DNA of 64,000 nucleotides. Source: Propionibacteriales bacterium. Its GTDB lineage: Bacteria > Actinomycetota > Actinomycetes > Propionibacteriales > Nocardioidaceae. The translations under genes were made by a program, and so were the position numbers. The DNA is taken from contig JAPLCB010000009.1 of NCBI GenBank assembly GCA_026392455.1, positions 62,001 to 126,000 on the forward strand. The letters are read 5' to 3'. The notes below the pieces were generated by a model. The model saw only the letters and a program-made list of their open reading frames with translations. It had not been told where the DNA came from and made no database searches. How positions within the stretch are numbered: position 1 is the first letter of the stretch; the number at the start of each line of letters is the position of its first letter. Of the stretch, positions 1 to 8,894 are shown one piece after another.

Positions 1-23
1 AAACGAGACGGTGCGTCTCGTTT
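1..23. promoter_or_regulatory. TetR operator, copy 1
   Basis: A perfect inverted repeat: arms AAACGAGACG and CGTCTCGTTT separated by GTG. It lies just upstream of the tetR promoter, and its core CGAGACG-N3-CGTCTCG recurs at 1299-1315 in front of the thioesterase gene. This is probably the site bound by the adjacent TetR protein (inference). Confidence 0.85.
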
Positions 24-38
24 GATCGTCGATTGCTC

Positions 39-44
39 TAGGCT
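39..44 (+). promoter_or_regulatory. -10 element of tetR, leaderless
   Basis: TAGGCT ends six bases before the GTG start at 51, so transcription should begin at or next to the start codon. Confidence 0.7.
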
Positions 45-50
45 GCAGGC

Positions 51-620
51 GTGAGCGAAGACCAACCGCGCCGACGCAGCGAACGAGCCAGGCTGGCGAT
101 CCTGCAGGCCACCAACGACCTGCTGCACGAGAACGGCCTGGACGCCTTCAGCATCGAAGCCGTCGCTGCGCGGGCCGGCGTCGGCAAGCAGACGATCTAC
201 CGCTGGTGGCCGAACCGGGCGATCCTGGTGGCCGACGCCCTGCTGGACCGCGACGACATCGGCCCCGTCCCCCCGAGGAACACCGGCGACGTGGCCGCGG
301 ACCTGAGCCGGTGGGCCGGCGACCTGGCAGCCTCCCTGGGATCACCGCGCGGAGCGGCGACCCTGCGGATGCTCACGGCGGCAGCGATCGAGAGCCCCGA
401 GACCTCCCGCCGGTTGCACGAGAAATTCAGTGGTCCGCTCCAGGAGCTGGCCACCGCCCGGTTGGCGGCGGCCGACGACCTCCGCACGACACCGGGTCAG
501 CGGCGCCACGCCGTCGACGCGATCATCGGCTTCATGGTCTTCCGGGTCCAGGCGCACCAGGACCTGACCCGACGGGGGGCCACCGAGATGGCACGGATGG
601 TCCTCCGGGGCCTCAGGTAG
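51..620 (+). CDS. TetR/AcrR family repressor
   Basis: 189 residues, GTG start placed by the -10 hexamer six bases upstream and not by a Shine-Dalgarno site. The N-terminal helix-turn-helix (about residues 14-60) contains the typical AVAARAGVGKQTIYRWWPNR recognition segment; the C-terminal part would bind a ligand and dimerise. It faces a hotdog thioesterase, converging with an 8-base overlap at the stops. The same palindrome stands before both genes, so it probably represses itself and the thioesterase. The ligand is unknown; an acyl-CoA or aromatic acid would suit the target enzyme (inference). Confidence 0.93.
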   Translation: MSEDQPRRRSERARLAILQATNDLLHENGLDAFSIEAVAARAGVGKQTIYRWWPNRAILVADALLDRDDIGPVPPRNTGDVAADLSRWAGDLAASLGSPRGAATLRMLTAAAIESPETSRRLHEKFSGPLQELATARLAAADDLRTTPGQRRHAVDAIIGFMVFRVQAHQDLTRRGATEMARMVLRGLR

Positions 621-1278
621 GACCGGCGTCGTTCACGACGACGGCCTCGAAGTCCCCGGACCACCTCGGGATGATGAAGATGCCGTGGGCTTCGAGAGCG
701 ACCCCGGCGGACCCCGTGATCGTCGCGTCGACGAAGACCTTGCGGCCCTCCTCGCCCGAGATCCAGGCCTCGAGCCGGACGTCGCCGAGCGGCAGCGGGT
801 TGACGTACCGCAAGGTCAGCGTGCCGGTCAGGGTGACCCGGTTCATGCCGCTCGCCGTTACTCCCATGATGTGGTCGAGCAGGAGCGCACTGACTCCCCC
901 GTGCACGCAGCCCGGCGGCCCTTCGTACGCAGCACCGAGCAGCACGTCGGCGTGCATCCGACCGTCGGCGTCGTGGACCACGTCCATCGGCGGCGCTGCG
1001 GCGTTGCGGAGCCCGACGGCCGCGTTGCCCCAGTTCCAGGCCCGACCGGTGGCGTTGTAGTTGACCCCGGCAGCACCGTCGACCTGGTCAGCGCGCAGCT
1101 GCGCCGTGATCTCCTGGATCTGCTCCACCGCCGCACCGACGACGTCGTCCCCCGCGCGGCTCCGGATGGTCGCGTCAACCAGGTGCCGCACCGCCTCGGC
1201 GAGCGGCCCGTAGCGCGCCTCGATCTCGTCGACCTCCTCGTCGGTCACCTCGACGAGCTTGAACGCGGTCATCTCCAT
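613..1278 (-). CDS. PaaI-like hotdog-fold thioesterase
   Basis: 221 residues. The start at 1278 is chosen because GGAGG lies seven bases upstream; a longer frame reaching 1362 has no such site. The first 90 residues are an acidic helical extension; the hotdog domain follows, with the 4HBT motif HGG at 126-128 and an aspartate at 135 on the long helix. Such enzymes hydrolyse acyl-CoA thioesters in the cytoplasm. A TetR operator lies 18 bases upstream, so expression is likely induced by that regulator's ligand. Substrate cannot be read from sequence. Confidence 0.85.
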   Translation of the reverse strand: MEMTAFKLVEVTDEEVDEIEARYGPLAEAVRHLVDATIRSRAGDDVVGAAVEQIQEITAQLRADQVDGAAGVNYNATGRAWNWGNAAVGLRNAAAPPMDVVHDADGRMHADVLLGAAYEGPPGCVHGGVSALLLDHIMGVTASGMNRVTLTGTLTLRYVNPLPLGDVRLEAWISGEEGRKVFVDATITGSAGVALEAHGIFIIPRWSGDFEAVVVNDAGPT

Positions 1279-1295
1279 AAGCCATCCTCCGAGCA

Positions 1296-1318
1296 AAGCG
1301 AGACGACGCGTCTCGTTC
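1296..1318. promoter_or_regulatory. TetR operator, copy 2
   Basis: CGAGACG-ACG-CGTCTCG with AAG/TTC flanks, the same core as at 1-23. It sits at the predicted transcription start of the thioesterase, whose -10 TAGTCT is at 1323-1328 on the minus strand, a position suited to repression. Confidence 0.82.
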
Positions 1319-1322
1319 GGGA

Positions 1323-1328
1323 AGACTA
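1323..1328 (-). promoter_or_regulatory. -10 element of thioesterase gene
   Basis: TAGTCT on the minus strand; transcription would start near 1316, inside the operator, giving a leader of about 38 bases with a good ribosome binding site. Confidence 0.5.
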
Positions 1329-1447
1329 CCGGGATCGCCGACCTAGTTCGCCACCAACGCAACTGCGGATTGGAGAGTGCCGTGTGATCCTCTTTTGCGG
1401 GTCAAACATTGATATTTCAACCTTGGATGCGGTCTGATGGACTGGTG

Positions 1448-2218
1448 ATGACACCCCCGCGCCGCTCCCGCGTCCTGGCCCTCGTCGCCGCCACGGCGCT
1501 CGCCGTCCCGCTCGCGGGCTGCGGGGCGGAGGACACGAAGGGCTCCGACCAGACCCTGACCGTGTACGCCGCCGCCTCCCTGACGGGGACCTTCACCGAG
1601 CTCGGCCAGCAGTTCGAGGCGACCCACCCCGGGGTGACCGTGAGCTTCAGCTTCGGCGGCTCCTCCGACCTGGTCTCCCAGATCCAGGGTGGCGCCCCGG
1701 CGGACGTCTTCGCCTCCGCCGACCTGAAGAACATGGACAAGCTGTCTGCCGACCAGGGCTCGACCCCCGTGGCCTTCGCCTCCAACACCTTGGAGATCGT
1801 CACGCCGCCCGACAACCCGGGCAAGGTCGACTCCCTCGACGACCTGGCGGACCAAGACCTCGCCATCGCCGTCTGCGCACCCGAGGTCCCCTGCGGCAGC
1901 GCCGCAGCGACCGTGGCCGCGGCGGCCGGGATCACCCTGGCGCCGGACACCGAGGAGCAGTCGGTCAAGGACGTCCTGGCCAAGGTCTCCTCGGGCGAGG
2001 CGGACGCCGGCCTGGTGTACGTGACGGATGCGAGAGCGGCCGGTGCCGGCGTCAACGGGATCACCTTCCCCGAGTCCGCGTCCGCCGTGAACGTCTACCC
2101 GATCACCACGCTCAAGGACAGCAAGAACCCCGACCTGGCCGCCGCGTTCATGGCGTTCGTCTCCAGCACCGAGGGCCAGGCCGTCTTCGCCGCGGCCGGG
2201 TTCGCACCGGCGCCCTGA
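1448..2218 (+). CDS. modA: Molybdate ABC transporter substrate-binding lipoprotein
   Basis: 256 residues from ATG 1448; ATGs at 1409 and 1427 are alternatives and no start has a clear ribosome site. A basic n-region, hydrophobic stretch and lipobox LAGC give a lipoprotein signal; the acceptor cysteine is about residue 25. The mature part opens with [13 protein letters not shown], the classic ModA start, and has the [16 protein letters not shown] ligand loop. It captures molybdate or tungstate outside the membrane for ModBC. It overlaps modB by one base (TGATG). The 130 bases upstream are unusually AT-rich and contain TTGATATTTCAA (1409-1420), a possible operator. Confidence 0.93.
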   Translation: MTPPRRSRVLALVAATALAVPLAGCGAEDTKGSDQTLTVYAAASLTGTFTELGQQFEATHPGVTVSFSFGGSSDLVSQIQGGAPADVFASADLKNMDKLSADQGSTPVAFASNTLEIVTPPDNPGKVDSLDDLADQDLAIAVCAPEVPCGSAAATVAAAAGITLAPDTEEQSVKDVLAKVSSGEADAGLVYVTDARAAGAGVNGITFPESASAVNVYPITTLKDSKNPDLAAAFMAFVSSTEGQAVFAAAGFAPAP

Positions 2219-3006
2219 TGAGCCGTCCCCGGAGCACCGGCCTACCACGCTGGGTCTACGTCCCGGCGGGTCTCGGGGCGGCGTTCGTGCTGCTGCCCCT
2301 GGTCGCCATCGTGCTCAAGGTCGACTGGGCGAACTTCGGGTCGCTGATCACCTCGGAGTCCTCCCGCGACGCGTTGTCCCTGAGTCTGCGCACCTCGACC
2401 GCCAGCACGGTGCTCTGCGTCCTGATCGGGGTCCCGATGGCCACGGTGCTCGCCCGGACGACCTTCCCGGGGCAGGCCGTGGCCCGTTCGCTGGTGCTGC
2501 TGCCGCTGGTGCTGCCGCCCGTCGTCGGTGGTCTGGCCCTGCTCTACACCTTCGGCCGACGCGGCCTCCTGGGCCACACCCTGGAGGTGCTGGACCTCCA
2601 GATCGCGTTCTCGACGATCGCGGTGGTCCTGGCCCAGACCTTCGTCGCCCTGCCCTTCCTGGTGGTCAGCCTGGAGGGCTCGCTGCGGACCGCCGGCGAC
2701 CAGTACGAACGGGTCGCGGCCACCCTGGGCGCCGGGCCGACCACCGTGTTCCGCCGGGTCACCCTGCCGCTGGTGCTGCCCGGCCTGCTGGCCGGAGCGG
2801 TGCTGTCGTTCGCCCGGGCGATGGGCGAGTTCGGCGCCACGATCACCTTCGCCGGGAGCCTCCAGGGAGTCACCCGGACACTGCCCCTGGAGATCTACCT
2901 GCAGCGTGAGAGCGACCCGGACGCCGCAGTCGCCCTGGCCCTGGTCCTGGTGGTGTTCGCCGTCGTGGTGATCACGATCGCGCGACCGGATCGGACGACG
3001 CGATGA
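2218..3006 (+). CDS. modB: Molybdate ABC transporter permease
   Basis: 262 residues, five or six membrane helices. The cytoplasmic EAA loop reads [20 protein letters not shown] followed by LPLVLPGL, the coupling site for the ATPase; [12 protein letters not shown] near residue 205 is characteristic of ModB/CysT permeases. Start ATG shares a base with the modA stop, and its own stop overlaps the modC start by four bases, so the three genes are translationally coupled. Confidence 0.95.
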   Translation: MSRPRSTGLPRWVYVPAGLGAAFVLLPLVAIVLKVDWANFGSLITSESSRDALSLSLRTSTASTVLCVLIGVPMATVLARTTFPGQAVARSLVLLPLVLPPVVGGLALLYTFGRRGLLGHTLEVLDLQIAFSTIAVVLAQTFVALPFLVVSLEGSLRTAGDQYERVAATLGAGPTTVFRRVTLPLVLPGLLAGAVLSFARAMGEFGATITFAGSLQGVTRTLPLEIYLQRESDPDAAVALALVLVVFAVVVITIARPDRTTR

Positions 3007-4052
3007 GCTTCACCTTCTCCGCCGAGGTGGCAGACCGCGACGTCGTCGCCGCGTTCGAGATCGCGCCCGGCGAGACCGTTGCCCTGCTCGGCCCGAACGG
3101 TGCCGGGAAGTCCACGGTCCTCGCCGTCGCCGCCGGCCTGCTGGCACCGGAGACCGGCCGGGTCGTGCTCGACGGCCGGGACCTGCTGGACACCGCCCGC
3201 GGGATCGACGTACGGCCGCACCGCCGGGAGGTGGCCCTGCTGGCCCAGGACCCGCTGCTCTTCCCGCACCTGAGCGTGCGGGAGAACGTCGCGTTCGGAC
3301 CGCGCAGCCGGGGCCAGGGTCGGCGACCGGCACGTGCCCGCGCTACCGACTGGCTGGAGCAGGTCGGTCTCGCCGATCTCGGTGAACGCAGCCCGGCTCA
3401 GCTCTCCGGCGGACAGGCGCAGCGTGCAGCCGTGGCCCGCGCGCTGGCCGCGGAACCGCGGCTGCTCCTGCTGGACGAGCCGATGGCTGCCCTGGACGTC
3501 GCGGTCGCCCCGGCGTTGCGGCAGACGCTGCGGCGGGTGCTGGCCGAGCGCACCACCCTCCTGGTCACCCACGACGTGCTCGACGCGCTCCTGCTGGCCG
3601 ACCGGGTGATCGTGATGGAGGGCGGCCGGATCGTCGAGGACGGTCCGACCCGCGACGTGCTCGCCCGCCCCCGCAGCTCCTTTGCGGCGCAGCTGGCCGG
3701 CCTCAACCTCGCGGCCGGGACCTGGACCGGCACCCACGTGCAGCTGGCCGACGGAACCGCGCTGCACGGCATCGTCGCGGGTCCGCAACCAGCGGCCGGC
3801 GAACAGGTGGTGGCCAGCTTCCGGCCTCGGTCGGTCGCGGTCCACCTCGACGACGCGGCCGGCAGCCCGCGGAACAGCTTCCCGGTCGTGGTCACCGACC
3901 TGGAGCCGCTCGGCGACCTGATCCGGGTCCGGTCCGAGCACCTCAGCGCCGACATCACCGCACCGGCCGTGGCCGACCTCGATCTCGTCCCGGGAACACC
4001 GGCGCACTTCGTCGTCAAGGCGACCGAGATCGCGGTCTACCGGCTCACCTGA
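3003..4052 (+). CDS. modC: Molybdate ABC transporter ATP-binding protein
   Basis: 349 residues. Walker [10 protein letters not shown] at 30-38, Q-loop region near 83, signature LSGGQAQR near 135, Walker B LLLLDEP near 155 and the switch histidine in LLVTHD. Residues from about 235 on form a C-terminal TOBE-like domain, as usual in ModC, which binds oxyanion and can regulate transport. It powers molybdate import through ModB. No ModE-type regulator is seen nearby. Confidence 0.95.
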   Translation: MSFTFSAEVADRDVVAAFEIAPGETVALLGPNGAGKSTVLAVAAGLLAPETGRVVLDGRDLLDTARGIDVRPHRREVALLAQDPLLFPHLSVRENVAFGPRSRGQGRRPARARATDWLEQVGLADLGERSPAQLSGGQAQRAAVARALAAEPRLLLLDEPMAALDVAVAPALRQTLRRVLAERTTLLVTHDVLDALLLADRVIVMEGGRIVEDGPTRDVLARPRSSFAAQLAGLNLAAGTWTGTHVQLADGTALHGIVAGPQPAAGEQVVASFRPRSVAVHLDDAAGSPRNSFPVVVTDLEPLGDLIRVRSEHLSADITAPAVADLDLVPGTPAHFVVKATEIAVYRLT

Positions 4053-4144
4053 GGTCCCAGGGATCGAGCAGGGGGCGTACCTCGGCCTCATCGAGCGGCC
4101 GTGGGCGGCAGCGCCAGCAGATTCGCATGCGCCATGCTGGGGGC

Positions 4145-4549
4145 GTGAAGCTCTCGACCGCCACGTCCGCTGCGACCGCTGTGCTCGGTGCGCTCGTCCT
4201 CGCCGGCTGCGGGGACACCCCGTCCGACTCGGCCGACCCGGGGTTCCTCGACTCGATCGCACCGGTCGCCGTGGTCAAGGGCCGCCTGCTGCGGGTGACC
4301 ACCACCGGCACCGACCCCACCCCGGTCGCCGGAACGGTGGTCCTGTCCGGGCAGAACGGCGCCCGGGTCACCGACGAGGTCGGGCCCGACGGCCGGTTCA
4401 AGGTCCTGGTCCTCCCGGGCGACTACCAGGTGACCGGGACCAGTCCGCAGACCGACGGAGGCACGGCCCAGTGCGCTGCGAAAGCCACGACGACCACGGC
4501 GGCGCAGGGAACCCCGATCACGGTCGACGTGCTCTGCGTCGTCGGCTGA
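4145..4549 (+). CDS. Small secreted lipoprotein, unknown function
   Basis: 134 residues from GTG 4145, preferred because CATGCT (a near -10 hexamer) ends six bases upstream; ATG 4127 is possible. Lipobox LAGC follows a hydrophobic stretch. The mature part resembles a short beta-sandwich: GTVVLSGQNGARVTDEVGPDGRFKV reads like a carboxypeptidase-regulatory or transthyretin-like domain. Two cysteines in the tail (AQCAA, VLCVV) may form a disulfide. No family is assigned. It lies alone between modC and another lipoprotein. Confidence 0.75.
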   Translation: MKLSTATSAATAVLGALVLAGCGDTPSDSADPGFLDSIAPVAVVKGRLLRVTTTGTDPTPVAGTVVLSGQNGARVTDEVGPDGRFKVLVLPGDYQVTGTSPQTDGGTAQCAAKATTTTAAQGTPITVDVLCVVG

Positions 4550-4576
4550 CAACCTTTTCGCCGTTCGGTGCATCTA

Positions 4577-4594
4577 GGGAGGTGACTACCTCCC
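4577..4594. repeat. Perfect inverted repeat before lipoprotein gene
   Basis: GGGAGGT-GACT-ACCTCCC, 7-base arms and 4-base centre, ending 16 bases before the start at 4611. It could be an operator at the promoter or a hairpin in the leader that occludes translation initiation; sequence does not decide. Confidence 0.6.
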
Positions 4595-4610
4595 ACGAAC
4601 AGGACGCACC

Positions 4611-5228
4611 ATGACCAAGCAGCTGATCATCACCCTGACCACCGGCCTGACCCTCGGCCTCGGCGCCCTCACCGGGTGCGGCAGTGCCGATCCCGCGACG
4701 GCAGCCCCGGCAGCCCCGGTGGCCGCGACCGTCACCGACGTGCCCGGGACGGTGACCTCCCCCGCCGACCTGGTCCTCGCCCCCGGGGCAGCCGGTCCGG
4801 TCAGGGTCGGGATGACCAGGAACCAGGCCGCCGCCACCGGCCTGTTCGAGACCGACACCGCGTCAGGCGTCGACGGGTGCCCGGTCCACCCGCTGACCTG
4901 GTCCCAGCCGTTCGGCGCCACCTTCGACGTCCAGGCCCTCGCCGACGGCGAGGTGGCCTCGATCGGCGTCCACCGGGCCGGGCCGAGGACCGCGTCGGGC
5001 CTGGAGGTCGGCAGCACGCTGGCCGAGGTGCTCGCCGCGAACCCCGGCGCCAAGGCGGTCCCGGCCGGGTACGGGCAGACGGGGGTGCTGGTCCGCGACT
5101 CCGCGACCGGCGGCTGGATCGGCTTCCTGGTCGACGCCGCTCCGGGCGATGCCGAGGACTCCGACGAGGTCACCTTCATCGAGCTCACCGAGGGCGAGAA
5201 GCCGAGCCTGATGCGGGACGGCTGCTGA
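4611..5228 (+). CDS. Secreted lipoprotein, unknown function
   Basis: 205 residues. Signal peptide MTKQLIITLTTGLTLGLGAL with lipobox LTGC, then an Ala/Pro-rich linker to about residue 45. The folded part contains VRVGMTRNQAAATGLFE, a pattern seen in BamE/SmpA-like and other small actinobacterial exported domains, and two cysteines (GCPVHPL, DGC end). The ribosome site is AGGAC. No function is claimed. It converges with the next gene, with four bases between stops. Confidence 0.78.
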   Translation: MTKQLIITLTTGLTLGLGALTGCGSADPATAAPAAPVAATVTDVPGTVTSPADLVLAPGAAGPVRVGMTRNQAAATGLFETDTASGVDGCPVHPLTWSQPFGATFDVQALADGEVASIGVHRAGPRTASGLEVGSTLAEVLAANPGAKAVPAGYGQTGVLVRDSATGGWIGFLVDAAPGDAEDSDEVTFIELTEGEKPSLMRDGC

Positions 5229-5232
5229 GCCC

Positions 5233-7281
5233 TCACCCCAGTCCGGCGACCACCCGGGCGGCGTCCAGCGTCGCCTTCTGGATCAGGCCCAGGCCGGTCG
5301 CGTCACCGATCGCCTCCACCGGTACGCCGGGGAGGCGATCGGTCAGCTCCTGGGCCAGGGCAAGGTCCGGCCCGGCGGACCCGGCGAGGATCACCGTGTC
5401 GGCCCCGAGCGTGCGCGCCCGGCCGCCGTACGGGGTGAACTCGACGCCTCCCGCCACGATCCGGCTCACCTCCACCCGCACGTGCACGGTGACGCCGAGC
5501 CGGTCGAGCCGCAGCATGTGCTCGGTCTTCCGCTTCAGTCCGATCTCGGGCGCGATGTCCCTGCCCGACTCGAGCACGGCCACGGTCCGGCCGCGGCTCG
5601 CCAGGAACTCGGCGAACTCGATCGCGACCAGGTCACCGCCGACGATCACCACCCGCTGGCCCACCGGCATCCAGGCCGAGGTCGCCCGGCGTACGGCGGA
5701 CGGCGTGACCAGCCGCTGCCCCCGACCCGCGACCAGGCGGGCGCCGGCCCGGTGCACCCACGGCATGCCCGGCGAGGACCGCCCGGCCAGGAGCTCGCGC
5801 AGGGCCGGGCCGTTCAGGACGTGCGGCAGACCGTCTCCCGGGATCCGCGGCACCGCGATCCGGCCACCGGTCGCGACCACGACGGCGTCCGGCGCGAGTG
5901 CGGTGACCACCGCGGCGTCGGCGCGGACGCCGAGCTGGACGTCGACGGCGCTGGCCGCGATCTCGGTGCGCAGGTAGTCCAGGAACGGCTCGTTCTCCTC
6001 GTGCACGATCGACGCCCACAGCAGCGCGCCCCCGAGCTGGCGGTTCTGGTCGAGGAGGGTGACGCGGTGGCCGTTCGCCGCAGCGGCGCGGGCCGCCTCC
6101 ATCCCCCCGGGACCGGCACCGACGACCACGACGTGCCGCCGAGCCCTGGTGGGGGCCAGCGCGAGCTCGACCTCCTGGCCGGTCTGCGGGTTGACCGCAC
6201 AGTCGACGGAGAACCGGATCTCCAACGAGTCGATGCAGTTCTCGCACGAGATGCACCGGCGGACGTGGCCACCGGTCCGCAGCTTGTTCGGCAGGTCCGG
6301 GTCGGCCAGCAGCGGACGGCCCAGGGCCACGAAGTCGGCACGCCCGGACGCGAGCACGCTCTCGGCCAGCTCCGGGTCGTGGAGGCGTCCGACGGCGATC
6401 ACCGGGACGTCGACGGCCTCGCGGACCGCAGCCGCAGCGCCGACGTTCAGGCCGTCACCGTCGTCGGAGCCGTTGACCATCCGGCTGACCAGCCGGTCGA
6501 TCACCCCGCCGCTGACGTGGAAGGCGTCGACCCCGGCGGCGACCAGCTCCGGCGCGACCTGGGCAGTCTCGTACATCGGCCGACCACCGGCGACCCGCTC
6601 GAACCCGGAGATCCGTAGGGTGATCGGGAAGTCGTCGCCGACCTCGGACCGGATCGCGGCGAGGGCGTCCAGCACGATCTTCAGCCGGCCGTGAACCCGG
6701 TCCCCGCGGTAGTCGTCGGTACGCCGGTTCCGCTGGGGAGCCAGGAACGAGCCGAGCATCATGTAGCCGTGCGCGGCGTGCAGCTCGATGCCGTCGTACC
6801 CGGCCTCACGTGCGCGTCGGACCGCGGCCTTGTACAGGTCCATCAGCCCCGCGATCTGCAGCAGGCTGATCTCCTCGGAGGGACGACCGGTCAGGTACGA
6901 GCCGATCACCGACGGGCCCAGCGACGTGACGCCGTGCATCTCCGGGCCGAGGCCGTCCGGACCGGCGTGCACGATCTGCGGCTGGATCTTCGCCCCGTGC
7001 TCGTGCACCGCCTCGACCAGACGCCGGTGCGCACCGACGGCTGCGTCGGTGCCGAGGTGGAGGCCGCCGGGCGTCTCCGGGTGCTGGTGGTCGATGCCGG
7101 TGGCGCCGACGGTGATCAGGCCGACCCCGCCCGCTGCCCGGGCGGCGAAGTACGCCACCGTCCGTTCCGAGGGCAGCCCGTCGGGAGTGCCGTACATCGT
7201 CTCCATCGGGGACATCACGATCCGGTTGCGCAGCTCCATCGAGCCGATCCGACCGGGCGCGAGCAGGTGGGGAAACGGCAT
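5233..7281 (-). CDS. NADH:flavin oxidoreductase / FAD-dependent oxidoreductase fusion
   Basis: 682 residues from ATG 7281; the frame runs open to 7497 but MPFPHLLAPG is the normal family start. Residues 1-330 are an old-yellow-enzyme FMN barrel (HAAHGYM, FLAPQRNRRTDDY). A cysteine cluster CISCENC near 341 plus a cysteine eleven residues later would hold a 4Fe-4S cluster; then a dinucleotide-binding VVVVGAGPGGMEAA opens an FAD/NAD half. This is the layout of 2,4-dienoyl-CoA reductase FadH and trimethylamine dehydrogenase. FadH has CxxCxxxC, so the spacing here differs by one residue. Substrate unknown; steroid or unsaturated acyl-CoA reduction is plausible. Confidence 0.88.
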   Translation of the reverse strand: MPFPHLLAPGRIGSMELRNRIVMSPMETMYGTPDGLPSERTVAYFAARAAGGVGLITVGATGIDHQHPETPGGLHLGTDAAVGAHRRLVEAVHEHGAKIQPQIVHAGPDGLGPEMHGVTSLGPSVIGSYLTGRPSEEISLLQIAGLMDLYKAAVRRAREAGYDGIELHAAHGYMMLGSFLAPQRNRRTDDYRGDRVHGRLKIVLDALAAIRSEVGDDFPITLRISGFERVAGGRPMYETAQVAPELVAAGVDAFHVSGGVIDRLVSRMVNGSDDGDGLNVGAAAAVREAVDVPVIAVGRLHDPELAESVLASGRADFVALGRPLLADPDLPNKLRTGGHVRRCISCENCIDSLEIRFSVDCAVNPQTGQEVELALAPTRARRHVVVVGAGPGGMEAARAAAANGHRVTLLDQNRQLGGALLWASIVHEENEPFLDYLRTEIAASAVDVQLGVRADAAVVTALAPDAVVVATGGRIAVPRIPGDGLPHVLNGPALRELLAGRSSPGMPWVHRAGARLVAGRGQRLVTPSAVRRATSAWMPVGQRVVIVGGDLVAIEFAEFLASRGRTVAVLESGRDIAPEIGLKRKTEHMLRLDRLGVTVHVRVEVSRIVAGGVEFTPYGGRARTLGADTVILAGSAGPDLALAQELTDRLPGVPVEAIGDATGLGLIQKATLDAARVVAGLG

Positions 7282-7355
7282 GGGCTGAGATTGGCACACC
7301 CTCGGCAGGGCGTCCACACTTTTCATAAAGGGCTTGATGAAACTGTCCCGGCCAC

Positions 7356-7361
7356 TAGGGT
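7356..7361 (+). promoter_or_regulatory. -10 element, leaderless LLM gene
   Basis: TAGGGT ends six bases before GTG 7368. Confidence 0.7.
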
Positions 7362-7367
7362 CGGCCC

Positions 7368-8234
7368 GTGGACTTCGCAATCGTGGGCGCCATGCTGCCC
7401 ACCGACCAGCTCCAGCCGATCGCCGTCGCCGCCGACGAGCTGGGCTACGCCAGCTTCGCGATCGCCGACCACGTGGTCGACCTGGAGGCGCTGGCAACGC
7501 CGTACCCGTACGAGGCCGACGGTTCCCGGCGCTGGGACAGCACCTGCGAGTGGCCCGACCCCTGGGTGCTGGTCGGTGCGCTCTCCGCCGTCACCACCAA
7601 CCTCACCTTCTTCACCTCGATCTACGTCGCCGCGATGCGCAGTCCGTACCAGGTAGCGAAGTCGGTCGGCACCGCCGCGGTGATGTCCGGCGGACGGGTC
7701 CGGCTCGGGGTCGGGGTCGGCTGGTGCCGCGAGGAGTTCGACCTCCTGGAGGAGGACTTCACGACGCGCGGGAAGCGCACCGACGAAGGGCTCGCGCTGG
7801 TGCGCCGGCTCTGGAGCGAGGAATGGGTCCAGAGCGACGGTCCGCTCTACCCGACGCCGCGACTGACGATGGCTCCGCGGCCCCAGGACCCGGTGCCGAT
7901 CCTGATCGGCGGCATGTCCGAGGTGGCCCTGCGCCGCGCCGCCAGGCACGACGGCTGGATCGGCGACATCTCCTCGACGCAGGACGCGATCGGCTACGCC
8001 ACCCGGCTGCGGGAGCTCCGGGCCGAGATCGGCGTGACCGAGCCGGCGACCGTGATCGCTGCCCTGAACGACGCGATCACCCCGGAGCAGTTCGCCGCGG
8101 CCCAGGCCGGCGGCGTCACCGACGCGATGACGATGCCGTGGTTGTTCTACTACGGCTACAAGGCCACCCTGGACCAGAAGCTCGACGGCATGGAGCGGTT
8201 CGCCCGGGACGTGATCAGGCCGCTCAACGGCTAG
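7368..8234 (+). CDS. LLM class flavin/F420-dependent oxidoreductase
   Basis: 288 residues, GTG start set by the hexamer TAGGGT six bases upstream. A single luciferase-like TIM barrel: early FAIVGAMLPTDQLQPIAVAADELGY, central GVGVGWCREEFDLLE and PVPILIGGMSEVALRRAARHDGWIG. These enzymes use F420H2 or FMN to oxidise or reduce alcohols and hydrocarbon derivatives; the TIGR03619-like subset is usually F420-dependent in actinobacteria. Divergent from the OYE fusion; its stop overlaps the end of a TetR gene by four bases. Confidence 0.85.
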   Translation: MDFAIVGAMLPTDQLQPIAVAADELGYASFAIADHVVDLEALATPYPYEADGSRRWDSTCEWPDPWVLVGALSAVTTNLTFFTSIYVAAMRSPYQVAKSVGTAAVMSGGRVRLGVGVGWCREEFDLLEEDFTTRGKRTDEGLALVRRLWSEEWVQSDGPLYPTPRLTMAPRPQDPVPILIGGMSEVALRRAARHDGWIGDISSTQDAIGYATRLRELRAEIGVTEPATVIAALNDAITPEQFAAAQAGGVTDAMTMPWLFYYGYKATLDQKLDGMERFARDVIRPLNG

Positions 8235-8875
8235 GGCCCGGCGAGGTAGGCCGCGATCGCGTTGCGCAGGCCCCGTTTGGCGTCGTCCATGTTCGAGTAG
8301 GTGGACAGGTGCCGCTCCGCGGTCAGGCCCTGCATCGCGCCGGGGATCATCGCGGCCATCTCACGAACCCGCACCGGGTCGACCTCGAGATCGGCGAACG
8401 CGGCCTGGCACGACTCGATCCAGCCGGCCTGCCAGGCAGCAAGCTGAGCAGCCGTGCTCGGGAACGACCGCTCCAGCTCCGCCCGTTCGCGCGGCAGCGC
8501 GTTGCGCAGGGTGTCCATCGCCCGGACGTCGGGCGTGTCCAGGCCCAGCCAGAGCAGGTCGACGATCTGACCGACCCGCTCCTCCACGCTCGCGCCGGGG
8601 TCCGGACGCAGCTCCAGCTCCCCGCGACGTTCGGCCATGTGACCCAGGACCGCGGCCCAGAAGTCGTCCACGTCGCCAAACTGGTACTTCACCGCACCCC
8701 AGGTAACGCCGACCTGCTTGGCGATGTGGTTGGCCGAGACCGCGTTCGGGTCACCGGTGGCCAGCGCGTTCAACGCCGACTCCAGCACCTTCTGCCGGGT
8801 CTCGCTCCCCCGCCGGTTCGGCCGGTGGGCGGCCGCACCGCTGCTCGAGCCCGACGTCGTCACCTGCCGGAGCAT
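8231..8875 (-). CDS. TetR family regulator
   Basis: 214 residues from ATG 8875 (GTG 8881 is an alternative, but lies inside a palindrome). The helix-turn-helix covers roughly residues 25-70: SANHIAKQVGVTWGAVKYQFGD. The C-terminal region is helical with no recognised ligand motif. It follows the homocysteine methyltransferase gene by 18 bases on the same strand and may be read through from it. The 15-bp palindrome directly before its start suggests autoregulation. Confidence 0.87.
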   Translation of the reverse strand: MLRQVTTSGSSSGAAAHRPNRRGSETRQKVLESALNALATGDPNAVSANHIAKQVGVTWGAVKYQFGDVDDFWAAVLGHMAERRGELELRPDPGASVEERVGQIVDLLWLGLDTPDVRAMDTLRNALPRERAELERSFPSTAAQLAAWQAGWIESCQAAFADLEVDPVRVREMAAMIPGAMQGLTAERHLSTYSNMDDAKRGLRNAIAAYLAGP

Positions 8876-8879
8876 AGTC

Positions 8880-8894
8880 ACCCGACCGTCGGGT
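8880..8894. promoter_or_regulatory. Candidate TetR operator
   Basis: ACCCGAC-C-GTCGGGT, perfect 7-base arms, between the methyltransferase stop and the tetR start. The very short centre argues against a terminator hairpin. Confidence 0.6.

Noticed and set aside
1319-1447. Molybdenum cofactor riboswitch before modA
   Set aside because: Only 130 bases, no P1-P3 helices or conserved loops recognisable; the AT-rich TTGATATTTCAA is more likely an operator.
2895-4262. Long minus-strand open frame over modB/modC
   Set aside because: Composition-driven shadow: no start signal, low-complexity Arg/Gly protein, and strong ABC transporter motifs on the other strand.
5233-7497. Longer start (7497) for the OYE fusion
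   Set aside because: The extra N-terminus is Arg-rich, overlaps the divergent LLM promoter and has no family similarity.
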